Positions 1-10,856 of a DNA stretch of 64,000 nucleotides are shown here, piece after piece. The DNA is taken from the NCBI GenBank assembly GCA_904066235.2, contig CAJFCV020000001.1, forward strand, positions 13,511,291 through 13,575,290. The letters are read 5' to 3'. The translations under genes and the position numbers were made by a program. This DNA comes from Bursaphelenchus xylophilus (Eukaryota; Nematoda; Chromadorea; Rhabditida; Aphelenchoididae). Numbering within the stretch: the first letter of the stretch is position 1; every line of letters begins with the position of its first letter. The notes beneath the pieces were generated by a model that ran no database searches, was not told the DNA's origin, and saw only the letters and a program-made list of their open reading frames with translations.

Positions 1-1001
1 TACGAATGTGATGGGACCACTCATCGGCTGACTGAGCGGGACAAGGCCAATCAGCTTCGCTGGGCATTGGAATTCCAACAGTTTATGCTTAACCAGGTAT
101 GGAGACCGCTAGGAAGATTGTTTCATTGACCTTCTCTGGTGAATGGGAAGTTGTTTCCGCAACCGCTTTTTGTCCCCAAGCCGGGTTTTTTTCGGTACAA
201 AATTTGCGGGCATAATGAAGGGATCTTCCTATTTATTATTATCTAGCTGGTCACAAAAAAATTTGTAACAGTTATGTAATTAGGGGTAGTTTTTAGGAAA
301 TTCTTGGCCATAAGTTCCAAATAACGCTTCGGTAGGCTGGACGGCTATTATATCGCTACTCACAGGGGAAGTACTCCAAGTGCGACGCTCAGATTTTCAT
401 TAAATTTTGCACACACGTCGGGTATGGATTAAATATCAATTCCTGAAAGTTTTAGCTCGCGCTTTGCGGGCGCCGCCGAGATATCGAACGATTTTGGAGT
501 ACTTCCCCTGTCAGTAGGATGCCCTTTTTTCTACCATTACGTTCTGACTCCATCGGAAATTGTTAACATACCAAATTGTGATCAAAGTAAATAAGGGTTA
601 AATAAGAAACCGGTTACAAAATTTTTAAATTTCTGGCTTTTATCTAGGTAATAATAATTTTTGTTATACTGTACACTAGCTGACCTAACCGGGCCTGACC
701 TGGATCCTGTCATCGCCAAGGCATCGCTGACTTTCCGCCGAAAGAAACTCGAGGGTTGATGACTATTTATTTGGTGGGAATGGACCCAGCGTGAGGTCGG
801 AAGTGGTCGCAATCAGGCACATTGATCTCAAAACCTTACAAGCAATTTCTCCATAGATCTTTGTTACTCAATACTCTACTTAGAGCATCTATTCGCTTTC
901 AGTTCCCGATTGGATTTCCTTTCGTTCAAAACGACATTGATCCCGAGCCGCCAATGATGACATCATTTTGTCGAGTCACTTGCCCTCTTACCCTCAATTA
1001 A
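1..1001 (+). CDS. Pepsin-inhibitor-3-like secreted protein, copy A (5' end outside window)
   Basis: Two exons are visible: 1..96 (entered mid-gene, ends at GT of gtatgg) and 903..1001 (after ttcgctttcag, stop TAA at 999-1001). They join in phase 0. The first exon reads YECDGT..LTE.DK.., the second starts FPIGFPFV. The same order, phase and motifs occur in the complete neighbour at 1234-2438, so the two are tandem duplicates. The arrangement of a tyrosine-containing strand, then R/H-x-LT-x-x-(E/D)K, then an amphipathic helix ending in Gln resembles the pepsin inhibitor-3 family of nematodes, which blocks aspartic proteases. That family call rests on motif resemblance only. The C-terminus differs from copy B: it is shorter, with a single CxxxC-like pair. 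The 806-nt intron contains a 150-bp foldback element (362-511). Confidence 0.55.
362..511. mobile_element. Short foldback element, deletion derivative of the GTACTCCAAGTGCGACGC family
   Basis: The ends are perfect inverted repeats of about 18 bp (acaggggaagtactccaa and its complement). The inside matches only the left part of the 451-bp relative at 52923-53373, so this copy appears to be an internally deleted version. It lies in the intron of pepsin-inhibitor-like copy A. Confidence 0.7.
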
Positions 1002-1233
1002 GCGCATTATAATGTTTAGTGTCCTTTTTCTAAAGCTGCAACCTGTAGTCTGACGCTTCCCATAGCATCATATTTACCTTTATTGTTAATATTTCAAAAT
1101 GAATCATTTCCAAAGCCGCGGTTCTCAATCGTGTAAATAAAGCCCGAGTATTTAAAGATGGGATTGTAAATATTTTGAAAAAGCCTTTGGAGTGGAGAAA
1201 AGGAAAGTTTTTTTACCTTTTGTCACGGCGACC

Positions 1234-2438
1234 ATGAGCTCGATGGAGGTTGCTGTTTTTGTTTTTCTCGGTATTCTTTTTGCTTCCGCTCAAAATACGA
1301 TGGTTAGTTCTGGGGGCTGCACTGTTAATGTAAGTTCAATCGCAAAACGAATTAGTCTGTGAAATGGTATTTGTAAACCACGGCTAATTCTTAGAATGAC
1401 ATTGTTTATGAATGCGATGGGACGCGCCGACCGCTGACTGAAGATGAGAAAGAGGACATAAGACAGTGGAATGTGGACTTTCAGGAGCACATGAGGAAAC
1501 AGGTAGGTCAACGAAGAAAATTTTGATTCTAGGTTTATTTATCAGTCTGTCGGAAAAATAACGGCGGATCGTCGCAGCAAAATGTGTCGCCTCGCCGCTA
1601 TCGCGCACCAAATCCCAAGCCGCAGCTTGCAGTCGGAAAGCGATGATGGGCGATACCGAGACGCGACGATCCGCCGTTATTTTTCCGACAGGCTGATATT
1701 ACGCTTTTTTTTAAAAGCGCGTAGATTTTTTCCCGCGCGCACAGTGCATTTCGAACGTTTTCCCACGCTTGTCGCCAACGCACAGTGCATTTTTATTTTT
1801 CTCTTTTCGCACAGTGCAAACCTCCAAAAAAGCCGTTTGCACTGTGCAAATTCCTGGTGCTGTCGCAGCGATATTCCAAATGCACAGTGCGAAAAACAAA
1901 AAAAGGAAATGCACAGTGCAGAATGAGCGTTCTGCACGGTGATTTCTGAACTATTTTGCACTGTGCAATTGTCTGTCGCGCTCACATTCCGGTTGCACAG
2001 TGCAAAATTTCAATTGCACGGTGCAAAATTGGGGTTTTCTTGCATGGTACAGGCCCGCGGCAAAAATTCTACGCGCTTTGAAAAAGTTTATCAGTCTGTC
2101 GGGAAAATAATGGCGGATCGTCGCACCTTGGAATCGGCCATCATCGCTTTGCGACGGCGAGCCGCGGCTGGGGTTTTGGTGCGCGGCTGCGACGAGGCGG
2201 GACATTTTGCTGCGACGACCCGCCGTTATTTTCCCGACAGACTGATAGTACATCATTGAGAACTCTAAACGATATTTCCCTTTTCCAGTTCCCACCGGGA
2301 TTCCCGTTCGTCCGCGGCGAGCCCAGTGATCCGCCACAGATGAGATCTCCGTGCAAAACATGCAGTAATGGTGGTGGAATTAACAATTACAACATCAATT
2401 CCAGTCCATTCAGTCGTGTCTTCAGGCATGTTCAGTGA
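1234..2438 (+). CDS. Pepsin-inhibitor-3-like secreted protein, copy B
   Basis: Exons 1234..1329, 1395..1502 and 2289..2438, all phase 0, encode 117 aa. Residues 1-19 form a signal peptide (MSSMEVAVFVFLGILFASA). Then come SGGCTVNNDIVYECDGT, an LTEDEK helix and a Pro-rich tail with CKTC. The GC-x-V..Y..R-x-LT-x-(E/D) pattern resembles the pepsin inhibitor-3 domain of Ascaris and Caenorhabditis, an inhibitor of aspartic proteases. This is a single-domain version; I infer secretion and inhibition but cannot show activity. Intron 2 (786 nt) is almost wholly transposon: MITE 1542-1696, a TGCACTGTGCA element, and MITE 2091-2245. Copy A lies just upstream in the same orientation. Confidence 0.62.
1542..1696. 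mobile_element. CAGTCTGTCGG-family MITE, GCGGATCGTCGC subtype
   Basis: About 155 bp with TA on both sides and terminal inverted repeats of more than 30 bp that start TCAGTCTGTCGG and continue through GGCGGATCGTCGC. No coding capacity. It lies in intron 2 of pepsin-inhibitor-like copy B. Confidence 0.85.
1699..2088. repeat. TGCACTGTGCA-type repeat element
   Basis: Bounded by inverted sequence related to aaagcgcgtagattttt. The interior carries many copies of the near-palindrome TGCACAGTGCA or TGCACTGTGCA, spaced by 10-40 bases. Sandwiched exactly between two MITEs. Confidence 0.75.
2091..2245. mobile_element. CAGTCTGTCGG-family MITE, GCGGATCGTCGC subtype
   Basis: Second copy in the same intron, inverted arms as in the 1542-1696 copy, TA flanks at 2089-2090 and 2246-2247. 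Confidence 0.85.
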
Positions 2439-2524
2439 ATTTTTCTTTGTTGTTGAATCCGTCTCAAAAATTAAATTTGTACCTTTTTGAAGCTTCTTTT
2501 TTGAATAAATCGTGCAAGACCTTC

Positions 2525-3030
2525 CGAATTCGGCGACATGAACTATGAAAATCCGCACCGTGCACAAAAATCTCTTATTTTGCACCGTGCATTCACCTCC
2601 TTTTTGTTTCGCACTGTGCATCTGAAATATCGCCGCGACAAAGGCTTTTTTCAACTGCACCGTGCATCGGCTTTGGAGAAAAACTTGCACTGTGCAAACG
2701 GCTTTTTTGAGGGTTGCACTGTGCGAAAAGAGAAAAAAAAATGCATTGTGCGCAGGCGACAAGCGTGGGAAAAGTTCAAATGCACTGCAAACGTCTTTTT
2801 TAGGGTTTGCACTGTGCGAAAGAGAAAAGTAAAAATGCACTGTGCTTTTGCGACAAGCGTGGGAAAAAGTTCAAAATGCACTGTGCAAACGGCTTTTTTT
2901 ATGGTTTGCACTGTGCGAAAAAAGAAAAATAAAAATGCACTGTGCATTGGCGACAAACATAGGAAGAAGCTCAAAATGCACTGTGCGAAGGGAAACAAAT
3001 ATCCATGCACTTTATGAAAATGCTAAAAAT
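2525..3030. repeat. TGCACTGTGCA-type repeat element
   Basis: Arrays of TGCACTGTGC(A/G) separated by A-rich linkers (gaaaaagagaaa) and by a recurrent acaagcgtgggaaaaa block. The right end is ccatgcactttatgaaaatg, the characteristic end of this family. It lies between pepsin-inhibitor-like copy B and the 3' end of the PLA2-like gene. Long open frames here are a by-product of the repeats. Confidence 0.75.
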
Positions 3031-3086
3031 CCTTTATAAATTAGTAATTTATTTATCGCAAATTTACAATTTTTTTACAACATTTC

Positions 3087-4804
3087 CTAATTGAGTAAGT
3101 GACTGGAATCTACAGTAGTACTGTTCTCATGTGGCTCGTAGAACAAATGACCGAAGACGTGTGTCGCCAGACAGAGGCCTTTGTGCGCCGCGACTTCGCA
3201 AAACGAGCCCTGCCACGGGAGCTCGGCCAGACAGTTGCAGAACATGTTGTCGCAAGTGGTTTGGTCCGTCTTGTCATCATAGCACTTGTCGTGTTTTAGG
3301 CAGCAGGTGTGGACTGAAAGAGGAGGGTTAAAAATTAGTGGGAACAATGGTGTAGCTGATACTAGTCCGTCCGTAAAGTCGCTGGAATGTTTTCGGCGAC
3401 ATGCACCCCGCGAAACCGAAAGTTCACTTTGCACTGTGCAATTTTTGGCTTTTTGCACAGTGCAATGAGCTTTTTGGGACGTCGCTCGCACCCTGAGTTT
3501 TCTTGCACCGTGCGCGTCGCCGAAATCATTCCAGCGACTTTACGGAAGGACTAGTAACAGTCTGTCGGAAAAATAACGGCGGATCGTCGCAGCAAAATGT
3601 CTCGCCTCGCCGCTATCGCGTACCAAATCCCAAGTCGCGGCTTGCAGTCGCAAAGCGATGATGAGCGATTCCGAGGCGCGACGATCCGCCGTTATTTTCC
3701 CGACAGACCGATAACAGTTCGTCCGGAAAGTCGTCGGAGTAACTCTTGGCGTTTGCACTGTGCGAAAAAAGTCAGGGTGCGAGCGACATCCCAAAAAAGT
3801 CATTTGCACGGTGCAAAAAGCAGGAAATTGCACAGTGCAAAGCAAACTTTCTTTTCCGACAGTGCAGGTCACCCAGTTTTGCACCGTGCAAAAGGAGCGA
3901 CAAGCGTGGGAAAAAATTCCAAATGCACTGTGCGGAAAAGTCAGGATGCGAGCGACAACCTGAAAAAGCCAATTTCACGGTGCGAAAAACAAGAAATTGC
4001 ACAGTGCATGTCGCCGAAATCACTCCAGCGACGCTTCGGACTAACTTTTGGCGTTCGCACTGTGCAAAAAAAGTTTTTTTGTCGCGAAATCCCAAAAAAG
4101 AGGTTTGCACAGTGCAAAGTGAACTTTTGGTTTTGCACAGTGCGTGTCCAAGAAATCCAAAGCGCACAGTGCAAAATGGCGTTTTTGGGCCAAAATGCAC
4201 TGTGCAAAGCAGCAGCATTTTCATAAAGTGCGTAGACTTTTTTCGTGTGCCGCACTGTGCACAAAAATGTTATTTTCACGGTGCAAATGTCTACGTACTT
4301 TATGAAAATGCTAGTATCAAGACTTTTCGTCGCAAGTAATATCAGTCTGTCGGGAAAATAATGCGGATTTGTCGCAGCAAAATGTCTTGCCTGGTCGTAG
4401 GCGCACCAAATTTCTTGTCGCAGCTAGCCGTCGAAACGCAATGATGGGCGACTCCCAAAGCGCGACAAATCCACATGATTTTCCCGACAGACTAATATCT
4501 CCACACCGAGGCTTTATACGAGCACAAGCGGCACAAATTTCTCTCTAATCCACTTACTCTCCTCCACATCGCAGGGGAAACTGACCAACGACGCCATGGT
4601 GTTGCTGAACGGGCCTCCGCCGCACGAGAATTTCGGGGAGAACAAGAAAATGTCGTCGGCGGTGACACGAGTCTGCAATTGCGTCTGAACGGGGACAATC
4701 GACTCTTCCGAGAAGCGGAAACTCCAGTTCCAGGTGAGCATGCTCAACGCCGCCGCCGTGCTGACTTTGAAGGCCCACGCGGTCGGGGAATATAGGATTT
4801 GCAT
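3087..4804 (-). CDS. Secreted phospholipase A2-like protein
   Basis: Two exons on the minus strand: 4804..4558 (donor gtaagt) and 3313..3087 (after tctttcag, stop TAG). They join in phase 1 to give 157 aa. Exon 2 opens with the sPLA2 active-site signature HTCCLKHDKCYDD, with the catalytic His-Asp pair in CCxxHDxCYD. Exon 1 holds SCGGGPFSNTM and a Cys before the junction, as in the Caenorhabditis PLA2-like family where a W/F-x-CG motif precedes CCxxHD. Further Cys residues follow (CDNMFCNC, FCE). The enzyme class hydrolyses the sn-2 ester of phospholipids; whether this copy is active is unknown. The first ATG gives an ambiguous N-terminus and an upstream exon cannot be excluded. The 1,244-nt intron is filled with repeats. 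Confidence 0.75.
3315..4556. repeat. Repeat-filled intron: MITEs plus TGCACTGTGCA and CCAGCGACTTT inverted units
   Basis: Within the PLA2-like intron: an inverted-repeat unit at about 3355-3553 (gtccgtaaagtcgctgga and its complement near 3521-3545); a MITE at 3557-3711; a related inverted unit from 3715 to about 4045 rich in TGCACAGTGCA; further palindromes to 4320 ending in ctttatgaaaatgcta; and a MITE at 4342-4495. Confidence 0.7.
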
Positions 4805-6160
4805 CGTCGAATTACTGTAGAAAATTACTGTAGAATCAAAGGATATATCCCGAAAATGCAGTAGACGCTTTCGAAATTGGTCGAGTCCAAATTATCGACC
4901 GGTCGACAACTTCTGACGGCTCCAAAATCAACCGATTTGCCTAGGGCTCGGTTCGCCCTTTCACAGAGTTTTTAGGGTCGCTGTACGTCGTAGGTGTAGC
5001 TGTAAGACAGCAGCGAAAACCCAAGTGTCTTCTAGAAATACTGTTCCAGTTAATGGCTGATTACACAATGAAATTACAGCGAATTGTCACGAGGTGGAAA
5101 ACGTGATTCAATGAGTGTAAGCGCGTGGGAATTTCGAATTTTGATGGTTCAAAGAAAGATCGCGAAGAAAAAGGCATAAAAAACATTTTTTATCTGGCTT
5201 TCCTTATTATCTTGGTGAAAAGATTGCTCACTTAGTCTGTCGGGAAAATAATGTGGATTAGCGCCTTGGAATCGCTATGCGGCGGCTAGCCGCAGCTGGA
5301 GACTTGGTGCGCGACTACACCTTCGACGGGGCGGAACATTTTACTGCGACAACCCGCCGTTATTTTCCCGACAGACGATAAAAGAGAAAATTTTTTCTTT
5401 GTCTGGCCGATGAATTGCGTCCTCATTTTGCGTACTAATCTCTCCGGAAAAAGATCGCTTATTATCAGTCTGTCGGGAAAATAATGAACACAATGTCGCA
5501 TCGCCAATCGTGTCGCTGAATTAAAAAGCAATTTATTATAATTTTGCCGCAACACAATTCATTTTTTCGGCGGCGATGCGATTTTTTATGCAACAGAGTG
5601 CTCATGATTTTCCCGACAGACTAATTTAAATTTTTTTGCATTGGAATCGCTCATCATCGCTTTGCGACGGCTACCAGCGGCTGGAGATTCGCTGAGCGAC
5701 TGCAACGAAGCGAGATATTTTGCTGCAAAAAATCCACATTATTTTCCAGACAGTCTGATGAGCATAGGCCCAATTTAAACTTCTGCAGAAGCAAATAGAA
5801 AAGAACGCATTCTTCCTCTACTAATCAGCCGGATACATATAGCAAACCAAGAAATTTTCCATGAAACTACTGCTCTTTGAATTCCAAGAAATTTCAAAGA
5901 CATAGTAAGGCCATATTACAATGCAACATTAATTATTTACTGCCGAAAATAACATGAAATATCATGTTATATAAAATGCAAGAGAGTAAAAAGTATAAAA
6001 TTTTAACAATTTTTTATAAAAGCATTGGATTTTGGAGACAAACAGACGTCCACAATTAATACATGTTTGCGTACTTGGAACCCGGCTGAGTAAAGCGATA
6101 ATTGACGAGTGGAAATTGACTAGTGCAGAGTTTAACTATTTATCTAATGTAAATAATATT
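4805..6160. repeat. Intergenic stretch with MITE copies 5234-5378, 5465-5624 and a fragment 5640-5760
   Basis: No gene is supported. Two more or less complete CAGTCTGTCGG MITEs are present: one of the GTGGATT subtype and one of the GAGCAC/GTCGCATCG subtype, plus a third lacking its left end. The remainder (4805-5230, 5765-6160) is AT-rich and shows nothing I can identify. Confidence 0.6.
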
Positions 6161-6167
6161 ATAGATA

Positions 6168-6692
6168 GCCAGAGATTTACATGGGAAATGCCGACGTGAA
6201 ACGAAGGCCAAATTTGCAGCTCCGGCTCCGGCTCTTGGCTCCGTGCAAAATTTAAAAAGGCTTCCGGCTCCGAATCCCGGCTCCTATCGGTCTGTCGGGA
6301 AAAAAACGGCGGATCGTCGCGCCTCCGAATCGCCCATCATCGCTTTGCGACTGCAAGCCGCGACTTGGGATTTGATGCGCGATAGCGGCGAGGCGAGACA
6401 TTTTGCTGCGGCGATCCGCCGTTATTTTTCCGACAGACTGATATGCAAAATGTTTTTTTAGAAATATTTTTCCAAAAATAAAAGTTATTAGTGCCAGAGA
6501 TCATACAGCCAACGTTTTGGCAGTCAAGTCACAACCTCCGCAGTGTTTTTCAAGCAATTTGGTTTAACAAGATCACGAAATTTTTACTTTTCTGACCGCT
6601 GGGAAGCCTGGCTCCGACTTTGGGCTCGGGAGCCGGAGCCGACCCCAAAATTTCCGGCTCCGGAGCCGTGGCAATCTCTGACTACGACTTAA
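6168..6692. mobile_element. GGCTCC-rich inverted-repeat element, interrupted by a MITE
   Basis: Ends ccagagatt and caatctctg are inverted. Interior contains many ggctccggagcc-type palindromes. A second copy lies at 11918-12352 in the opposite orientation. This copy is split by the MITE at 6287-6441; the other is not, which gives an empty-site comparison. Confidence 0.7.
6287..6441. mobile_element. CAGTCTGTCGG-family MITE with proven TA target duplication
   Basis: 155 bp, inverted arms, flanked by TA at 6285-6286 and 6442-6443. The related uninterrupted sequence at 12205-12230 (minus strand) has a single TA at the same point. Confidence 0.9.
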
Positions 6693-7018
6693 CGTGGAGC
6701 CATTCCCATCCTAAGTAATTCTGCTCACCCAGACCAAGACCAGCAACTCCGATCCAGTCTAGACAACCCCGCCTGAATTTCAAAATCGTCCCGACGCGAA
6801 GACTTCACGAGCACTTTACATTTCGCAGCATTAGGAAAAACAGGGAAAGAAGGCAGATTGGTCATAGTTGGAGAACAGAGGAGAGGTCCGGTTAAGGGCC
6901 GTTTACTACACTTTTTAATTTTAATACAACTTTTCCCCGAATTTGGATCTATTTTTTGTTCTGCAACAAGGAATCGCGACCGCTGCAAAAAGCCCGCGCA
7001 TTGTCTGCTCGGCCACTA

Positions 7019-7168
7019 TCAGTCTGCCGAGAAAATAATGTGGATTCGTCGGGCCTTGAACTCGCCTATCATTGGGTTGCGACGGCTTTCTGGGGCTTTG
7101 ATCGCGCGACTGCGACATAGCGAGACATCTTCCTCTGACAAATCCACATTGTTTTCCCGACAGACTGG
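7019..7168. mobile_element. CAGTCTGTCGG-family MITE, GTGGATT subtype
   Basis: Inverted arms ctgccgagaaaataatgtgg and ccacattgttttcccgacag, flanked by TA (7017-7018, 7169-7170). The neighbouring 6695-7015 and 7170-7720 show no gene or clear element. Confidence 0.75.
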
Positions 7169-7724
7169 TATTGTATACCTATACATAAAAAAAGTGTTTG
7201 ATTAAAGATCAAACCCATGCTATCAGCCACCTTCTACCGGAATCATATCCCAAAAAAGCATCACGCTAAGTTCAACAAGACTAATGAGCTACCCTATGGT
7301 CAAATTAAACTTTTTAAAACCGCAGCCGCCTCCTTTTGAATGCCGGTTCTTTAAACTCTCGACTCCCTAAAAGCCTTGTTAATTTACGATCCTACAATGT
7401 AAAAAACGGAGAAATCGAACGACCAACGCATGTATCGTATGCGATGGCTGGTGGTCTCATTTATCATAATACAGATAGTGGCATGCGCTGATGATAAATC
7501 ACTTTTTTGAAGTGAAGTTATTATAGTACCTTTCCAATCTTACTGTTTTAGAGTTTTGCTTTCCCTGAATAGATATCAAAAGTATGACACTTGTATTTTG
7601 GCGCTACGACTTTTCGAGTCAACGATTTTGGCTAGATGATATTTTGGGGTGCCTCAATTTGTCATTGTATGCATGGCGAAAGCTTGGACAAAACATCTAT
7701 TTGATAGAAATAATTAGATTGATC

Positions 7725-7905
7725 AGGTCCTAAGATGGTTTATCACTATTTCGAGGTATTTTGCATGTATTACTGCAATAATACCCAAACAAAACTTACT
7801 TATCTTCGTTTTTTGGAGGAAGTTTTGGTCTTCTCCATGCAAAAATAACTCAGGATTTAGAAAACTAGGCTTAGAAATAGCTAAAATTGGAGAAAGTTTT
7901 TATAT
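7725..7905. repeat. Dispersed repeat (GGTCCTAAGATGG type), copy 1 of 3
   Basis: Shares block after block with 57905-58098 and, inverted, with 52175-52370: a gaggtatttt segment, a cttcgttttttg segment and an aactcaggatttag-like segment. No coding potential. It ends a few bases before the mariner at 7910. Confidence 0.5.
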
Positions 7906-7909
7906 TGTA

Positions 7910-9105
7910 TTAGGCGTAGAAGTATGATCGTGCCGTTTTTCCGGCCCATAATTCCAATCAAAACAAAAAATTTTTACACTAAACCTTATCCGATTTTATA
8001 TTCTATTATTAATTCAGAGGGGTTTGCACAATGTGGCCAACTTTCGAATCCATCAAAGAAAATTTTTGGCTTTTTTGAAGCCATCTTACTATCAACCCAA
8101 TTTTCGGCATTGTTGTATTCAACGAAGCGCTGCTGCCACAGGTCGCATTCAATCGGTCGAAACCAGTGATAATCTGAAAGTGCTGCGTCCGGAGAGTGTC
8201 GCGGGTGGGGTAAAACGTCCGAACTCGGCGGTTTTAGGATGCCCTTGACCAGTTTTTCAACATGGGGTTTGGCGTCATCATGCAGCAAAATAAAAATTGG
8301 TCATACCGACCGCTTTTATCATATCTCTTGGTGGATTTGCATCAAGTCTTGTTGACAACGGATGCCAGTAACCGTTTTGTCGGGTTTCAAGACCTCATAG
8401 AAAAGAAGATCTTGTTTTTGCCATAATATACAGAGCAACACTTCCTTCACGGTAATGTTGAACTGTGCGGTCGCTTGTGTTTCGGGTTGTCAAAATCGAT
8501 CCATTGTTCTTCTCTAGTCACTAAACAATGCAAACATGACTTTCTTTCTGTTTGTCCTTCAAAATTTTCTATGTTATCCATGTTGAGTTAGGTCAATCCA
8601 TATGACACCCAAGTCCCTTCTCTCTGGATCTTTCCCAATTGTTCCAAACTGAGTGAAGTTCCTTTATGCAACACGTGTAACATCACAGCCAGCTTTTCTT
8701 GCGCACCGGCATCGTGTTGTTTTCAATAATCTCCATATTCAAATTTCTTATATGGGTTGGAAAATCACGGGATCTGAAACGCTGAACCCTTTTCCGACGG
8801 AATTTTTTTCACAGAGCACGACCACAGTAGGCTTCTGTAAGCATTCCATGCGTCAACGGCGCTTTTGCTCACATTACATGTGTAGAACAAAATTTCCCGC
8901 AAATGGCATTTTTCTGGGACGAAAGTTGGTCATCTTTGAAGCTTTATAAAAACCGCTATTCTAAACCTAACCACACGAAGCGTATATCGATAGACAGCGT
9001 TTTCAACGTTCTTTCAGGCGATATCAACAGATTCACCAAAACTTTAACTCTACCTGTAAAAAAGGCACAACTAAAAAAACGGCACGGTCATACTTCTACG
9101 CCTAA
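7910..9105 (-). mobile_element. Inactive mariner-family transposon
   Basis: 1,196 bp with about 30-bp terminal inverted repeats beginning TTAGGCGTAGAAGTATGA and flanked by TA (7908-7909, 9106-9107). On the minus strand, pieces of a mariner transposase are readable: a RKSxLHxxVT..EQWIDF segment near 8520, LHDDAKPH near 8285, and HSPDAALSDYH about 34 residues later. The second and third catalytic aspartates of a DD34D enzyme are thus present. The first motif, normally VTGDEKW, reads VTREEQW, and the frame is broken several times between 8300 and 8900. It is therefore a dead copy. Confidence 0.85.
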
Positions 9106-9276
9106 TAAGTCTGCGCCAATTCTCCGCCGACATTCGCCGAACGTCCGTCGATCATTCAACGGCTTTTACAAGCCGTGTAGGCAGCACCTTCTAACACCTT
9201 TTTTTTGGCTCTCGGAGGGAACAAAAGCCCGGTTCTCTAGCCATATCTGATGCAACCTCTTTACTACTTGTTCATT

Positions 9277-9504
9277 ATCAGTCTGTCGGACATGTCACGC
9301 TTGATGTATGGTGCAAAACGGGGGTTTTGTGTCAAATGCGGTCCGCGGCGAAATTTCCATGCACTGTATGAAAATACATACTAACATTGATCAGTCTGTC
9401 GGGAAAATAATATGGACTTGATAATATGGATTTGGTTTGATGGCCTTATCATTGAGGGAGAAATTTCGCTGCATGAAATTCGCATTATTTTCCCGACAGA
9501 CTGA
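9277..9504. repeat. Partial TGCACTGTGCA element and short MITE (9391-9504)
   Basis: A truncated MITE end at 9277-9295 leads into ccatgcactgtatgaaaata, the end of the TGCACTGTGCA family. An internally deleted 114-bp MITE follows (tcagtctgtcgggaaaataa .. ttattttcccgacagactga). Confidence 0.6.
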
Positions 9505-9993
9505 TACAAACATATTTAGAGGTCTCAAGAGTCAATGTTACGCCAAAATAAACTTTCGTAGAACAAAACCCTTCTACAACAAACAATTTTTTTGGTCCAT
9601 TGCACTTCGTTCTATGCAGAGCTTTGACTGCATTTACGATGACGTCAGCCTCAACTCATACACTTGCATATAACACTCGTTCTATCAGCCTAAACTCCCG
9701 ACCCCATCAAATCGCCGAACGCTCTTCGAAAGCAAAAGTTTCTGTGCATGAAAAAGCCCCCAGGGTCTAAAATTAAAAACCCTCTCGGACAGGAACACCT
9801 TCTCTTCCGACTGCAGGTACGAAAAAATACAGCTGCCTTCAAGGGCGGAGATATGAAATTCATGTGAACGAAGACAACGGCTTATTACCCGGAAAAGATT
9901 ACTGGTGTAGTGTTCGTTGCTTTGTTATTGCAATTGTGTGAAGGCAAGGGCTCATTGAGGAGATAAGGAGATAATTTGTTATGACCGCAATTA

Positions 9994-10275
9994 TTAGTCT
10001 GTCGGGAAAATAATGTGGATTTGTCGCAGAAAAATGTCTTGCTTCGTCGCAGTCGCTCGCCAAATCTCTAATACGCGGCTAGCCGTCGCAAAGCGATGAT
10101 GGGTAATTCCAAGGCGCGAAGAATCCACATTACTCTGTCGGGAAAATAATGAGCACTCTGTCGCATCGAAAATCGCATCGCCGCCGAGATAGTAAGTCGT
10201 GTCGCGGGGAAATCAAATTGCTCTAGCGACGCAATCGGCGTCGTCGCAAAGCAAAGACGGGCTATTCCAAGGCAT
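9994..10275. mobile_element. Two fused CAGTCTGTCGG MITEs
   Basis: A GTGGATT-subtype copy runs from 9994. Near 10130 its right terminus is replaced by the left terminus of a GAGCACTCTGTCGCATCG-subtype copy, which itself lacks a right end. This looks like one element inserted at the end of another. 10276-10856 shows no identifiable gene; short open frames there have no recognisable motif. Confidence 0.6.
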
Positions 10276-10856
10276 TAACCATAAAATAGCAAATCAAAAA
10301 AAACAAAAACGAAATCAAAATCGATTGTTCTGGAAAGCGGAGGACCTCCTCTGCGTTTGAATTTGATTCGAAAGGGCAATTTTTTATCGCTTTTTCCAAA
10401 TCGGGAAAAGTTATCAGTAATTATGGCTGTTCCTCCATCTGATAACCCTCACAAAAATTTCGATAAATCGAGTCAATTCTTTGTGAATTACGCTGAATTT
10501 TAGTATACGGTGGGTAAACATGTTACTCATTGGATGAATTTGGAAAAACAAACTCAAAGAACGCAGCGAAAGTCAGCAAAACAAGATTTTCTGGAGCAGT
10601 TTCAACGTGAATGGTCAATTTTGCAAAAGAACGGAGACAAAAGAGAGGATTTGAACTGTTGTCTCAAAGAGTTCAAGGCTTGAGAGCTCAGGGAAAATCC
10701 CAGTTCAACTTGATCTGGGTTTGTGATCAAGCTGATTTATTAGGTCCACAACAAAGGTTTAGCGTCCCTCTGACATCCACGAGTGAGCCTGGCTAGTATC
10801 GTGCTATCCCTCCATGTAGTGGGGTAGAAGAAATCAACCATTAACATTAACTCTCA

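Noticed and set aside
2538..3017. Open frames of 100-200 codons rich in CTVQ/LHSAN repeats (also at 3597-4226, 31764-32303, 42108-42511)
   Set aside because: They are translations of the TGCACTGTGCA repeat in various frames, present in introns and intergenic DNA alike.
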